Below, piece by piece: positions 6,856 to 7,974 of a stretch of DNA of 7,974 nt. Source of the DNA: Intestinibacillus sp050255995 (GTDB taxonomy: Bacteria > Bacillota > Clostridia > Oscillospirales > Butyricicoccaceae); the NCBI GenBank assembly GCA_050255995.1, contig JBFWIM010000083.1:1-7974 (forward strand). Reading direction: 5' to 3'. Below the pieces are notes generated by a model. It was not told the DNA's origin, searched no databases, and worked only from the letters and a program-made list of their open reading frames with translations. Position numbers and translations under genes: made by a program. The number at the start of each line of letters is the position of its first letter. The first letter of the stretch is position 1.

Positions 6856-7974
6856 TTAAACTTCGGTTTCGGCGGGCGCCTTGCCGCCTTCGGGATTTTT
6901 AGCGGATTTCACAATCGCCCAGACGATAGAGAACACCGCGAGCGCAACGAACAACAGGCTAAACGGACGCGTCACGAAAATGGAGAAGGAACCGTCCGAC
7001 ATAACCAGCGAGCGGCGGAAATTGAGTTCGGTCAACTGCCCCAGAACAACGCCAAGAATGATTGGTACGATAGGAAAATCCAATTTTCTGAGGACATATG
7101 AAATGACACCGACACAAACCGCTACCAGAACATGAAACGTGCTGCTTGCTGCGGAATACGTACCAGCGATGCAGTACACAATAATCATCGCGCTCATCAG
7201 TTCATACGGGATACGCGTAATATTCACATAAAAACGTGTAAACACGCGGCCAATGACCAGCATCAGAACGTTAATGACCAGCAAACCGATCATGATGGCG
7301 TAGATGATATCCGCTGAATTTACAAAGAGAGATGGGCCGGGAACCATGCCCTGCAGCATAAGCGCGCCAAGCAGAATGGCGGTAACGCCGTCGCCCGGAA
7401 TACCCAGGGTAAGAAGCGGGATCATTGTGGAGCCGGTCGTGGCATTGTTCGCAGATTCCGACGCGGCAATGCCTTCAATTTCTCCCTTACCAAAGTTATC
7501 GCCAACCTTGGACATTTTTTTCGCCTGATCATAACTTATGAAAGCTGCAATACCGCCGCCCGTGCCCGGCGTCGCGCCGACGATCGTACCGATAATGGAA
7601 GATGTAAACATGGCGCGAATGCAGCGTTTAATATCGGGCCAGGTCAACCGCTCACGGTCAATCACAATCTTACTTTTGCGTGCCGGATCGGTGGCGGGAT
7701 TATACGTGGACTTACTGAGCAGTTCCGCCAGCGCGAACAGACCGACCAACGTTACAATCAGCGGAATTCCACCGGAAAGCTGCCGGTTGCCAAAGGAATA
7801 GCGAACCACGCCACTGACGGAGTCCATACCGATGATGGAAACAAAGATACCGAGGCAACCGCCGATCAAACCCTTTGCCACATTGCCGCCGGATACGCTG
7901 GCAATGATGGAAAGGCCGAATATGGCGATGCTGAAATACTCCGGAGGCCCGAACAACAAAGTGATTTTTGCAAT
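6856..7974 (-). CDS. tctA: Tripartite tricarboxylate transporter membrane subunit TctA (5' end missing)
   Basis: The frame is open to the window edge; 372 C-terminal residues remain of a protein normally near 500. TctA is the large membrane subunit that, with TctB and a TctC binding protein, imports citrate or other carboxylates using an ion gradient. The fragment opens with IAKITLLFGPPEYFS, a familiar TctA segment. It then carries GATPGTGGG at about 133-141, the ESANNA motif at about 173-178 and LGIPGDG at about 190-196, all hallmarks of the family (PF01970). Several hydrophobic segments follow, and the C-terminus is short and polar (GGKAPAETEV). TctB and TctC, if present, must lie upstream outside the window. 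The FAD oxidoreductase gene follows 58 bases later with no terminator between, so they are probably one operon. The ligand is unknown. Confidence 0.95.
   Translation of the reverse strand: MAKITLLFGPPEYFSIAIFGLSIIASVSGGNVAKGLIGGCLGIFVSIIGMDSVSGVVRYSFGNRQLSGGIPLIVTLVGLFALAELLSKSTYNPATDPARKSKIVIDRERLTWPDIKRCIRAMFTSSIIGTIVGATPGTGGGIAAFISYDQAKKMSKVGDNFGKGEIEGIAASESANNATTGSTMIPLLTLGIPGDGVTAILLGALMLQGMVPGPSLFVNSADIIYAIMIGLLVINVLMLVIGRVFTRFYVNITRIPYELMSAMIIVYCIAGTYSAASSTFHVLVAVCVGVISYVLRKLDFPIVPIILGVVLGQLTELNFRRSLVMSDGSFSIFVTRPFSLLFVALAVFSIVWAIVKSAKNPEGGKAPAETEV

Overview
The window looks like chromosomal DNA from a monoderm, moderately GC-rich Firmicute, probably a clostridial (Oscillospiraceae-like) anaerobe. 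The grounds are purine-rich Shine-Dalgarno (SD) sequences (GGGGAGGAA, AGGGAGGAAG, AAGGAG), a substrate-binding protein made as a lipoprotein (LLSGC lipobox), intrinsic terminators, and the mix of RbsABC-like and TctA-like transporters. The taxonomy is inferred from style, not from a marker gene. I saw no rRNA, tRNA, CRISPR array or insertion sequence.

Left part, plus strand (1-1555): the end of a sugar ABC transporter ATPase (RbsA/MglA type) overlaps by 8 bases a complete RbsC-type permease. A 16-bp hairpin follows. The usual third partner, the RbsB-type binding lipoprotein, is at 3049-4035 on the same strand with its own SD and a clear intrinsic terminator at 4098-4136. Between permease and binding protein lies an antisense gene remnant (1624-3015, minus strand). 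It is open to the last codon before a stop but has no usable start. It encodes the end of an apparent alpha/beta-hydrolase domain followed by about eight membrane helices. It reads as a 5'-truncated gene whose cut edge lies only about 30 bases from the binding-protein start, so a rearrangement (or an assembly join) is likely there.

Middle (4137-4643): no gene I can support. It contains a perfect 17-bp hairpin at 4504-4542, best placed to end the leftward transcript.

Right part, minus strand (7974 down to 4644): a co-directional cluster of a TctA-type tripartite tricarboxylate transporter membrane subunit (5' end outside the window), an FAD-dependent oxidoreductase of the FAD_oxidored type, and a third gene. 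The third gene is the most striking item. Its 267-residue product aligns by eye along its length with the two halves of the equatorial domain of GroEL/thermosome chaperonins, but the intermediate and apical domains are absent and several nucleotide-binding residues are changed. It appears to be an equatorial-only, probably non-ATPase chaperonin relative tied to a carboxylate-uptake/redox operon. Its start region also holds a possible frameshift: the best SD and start are in another frame, joined to the main frame across a run of six T.
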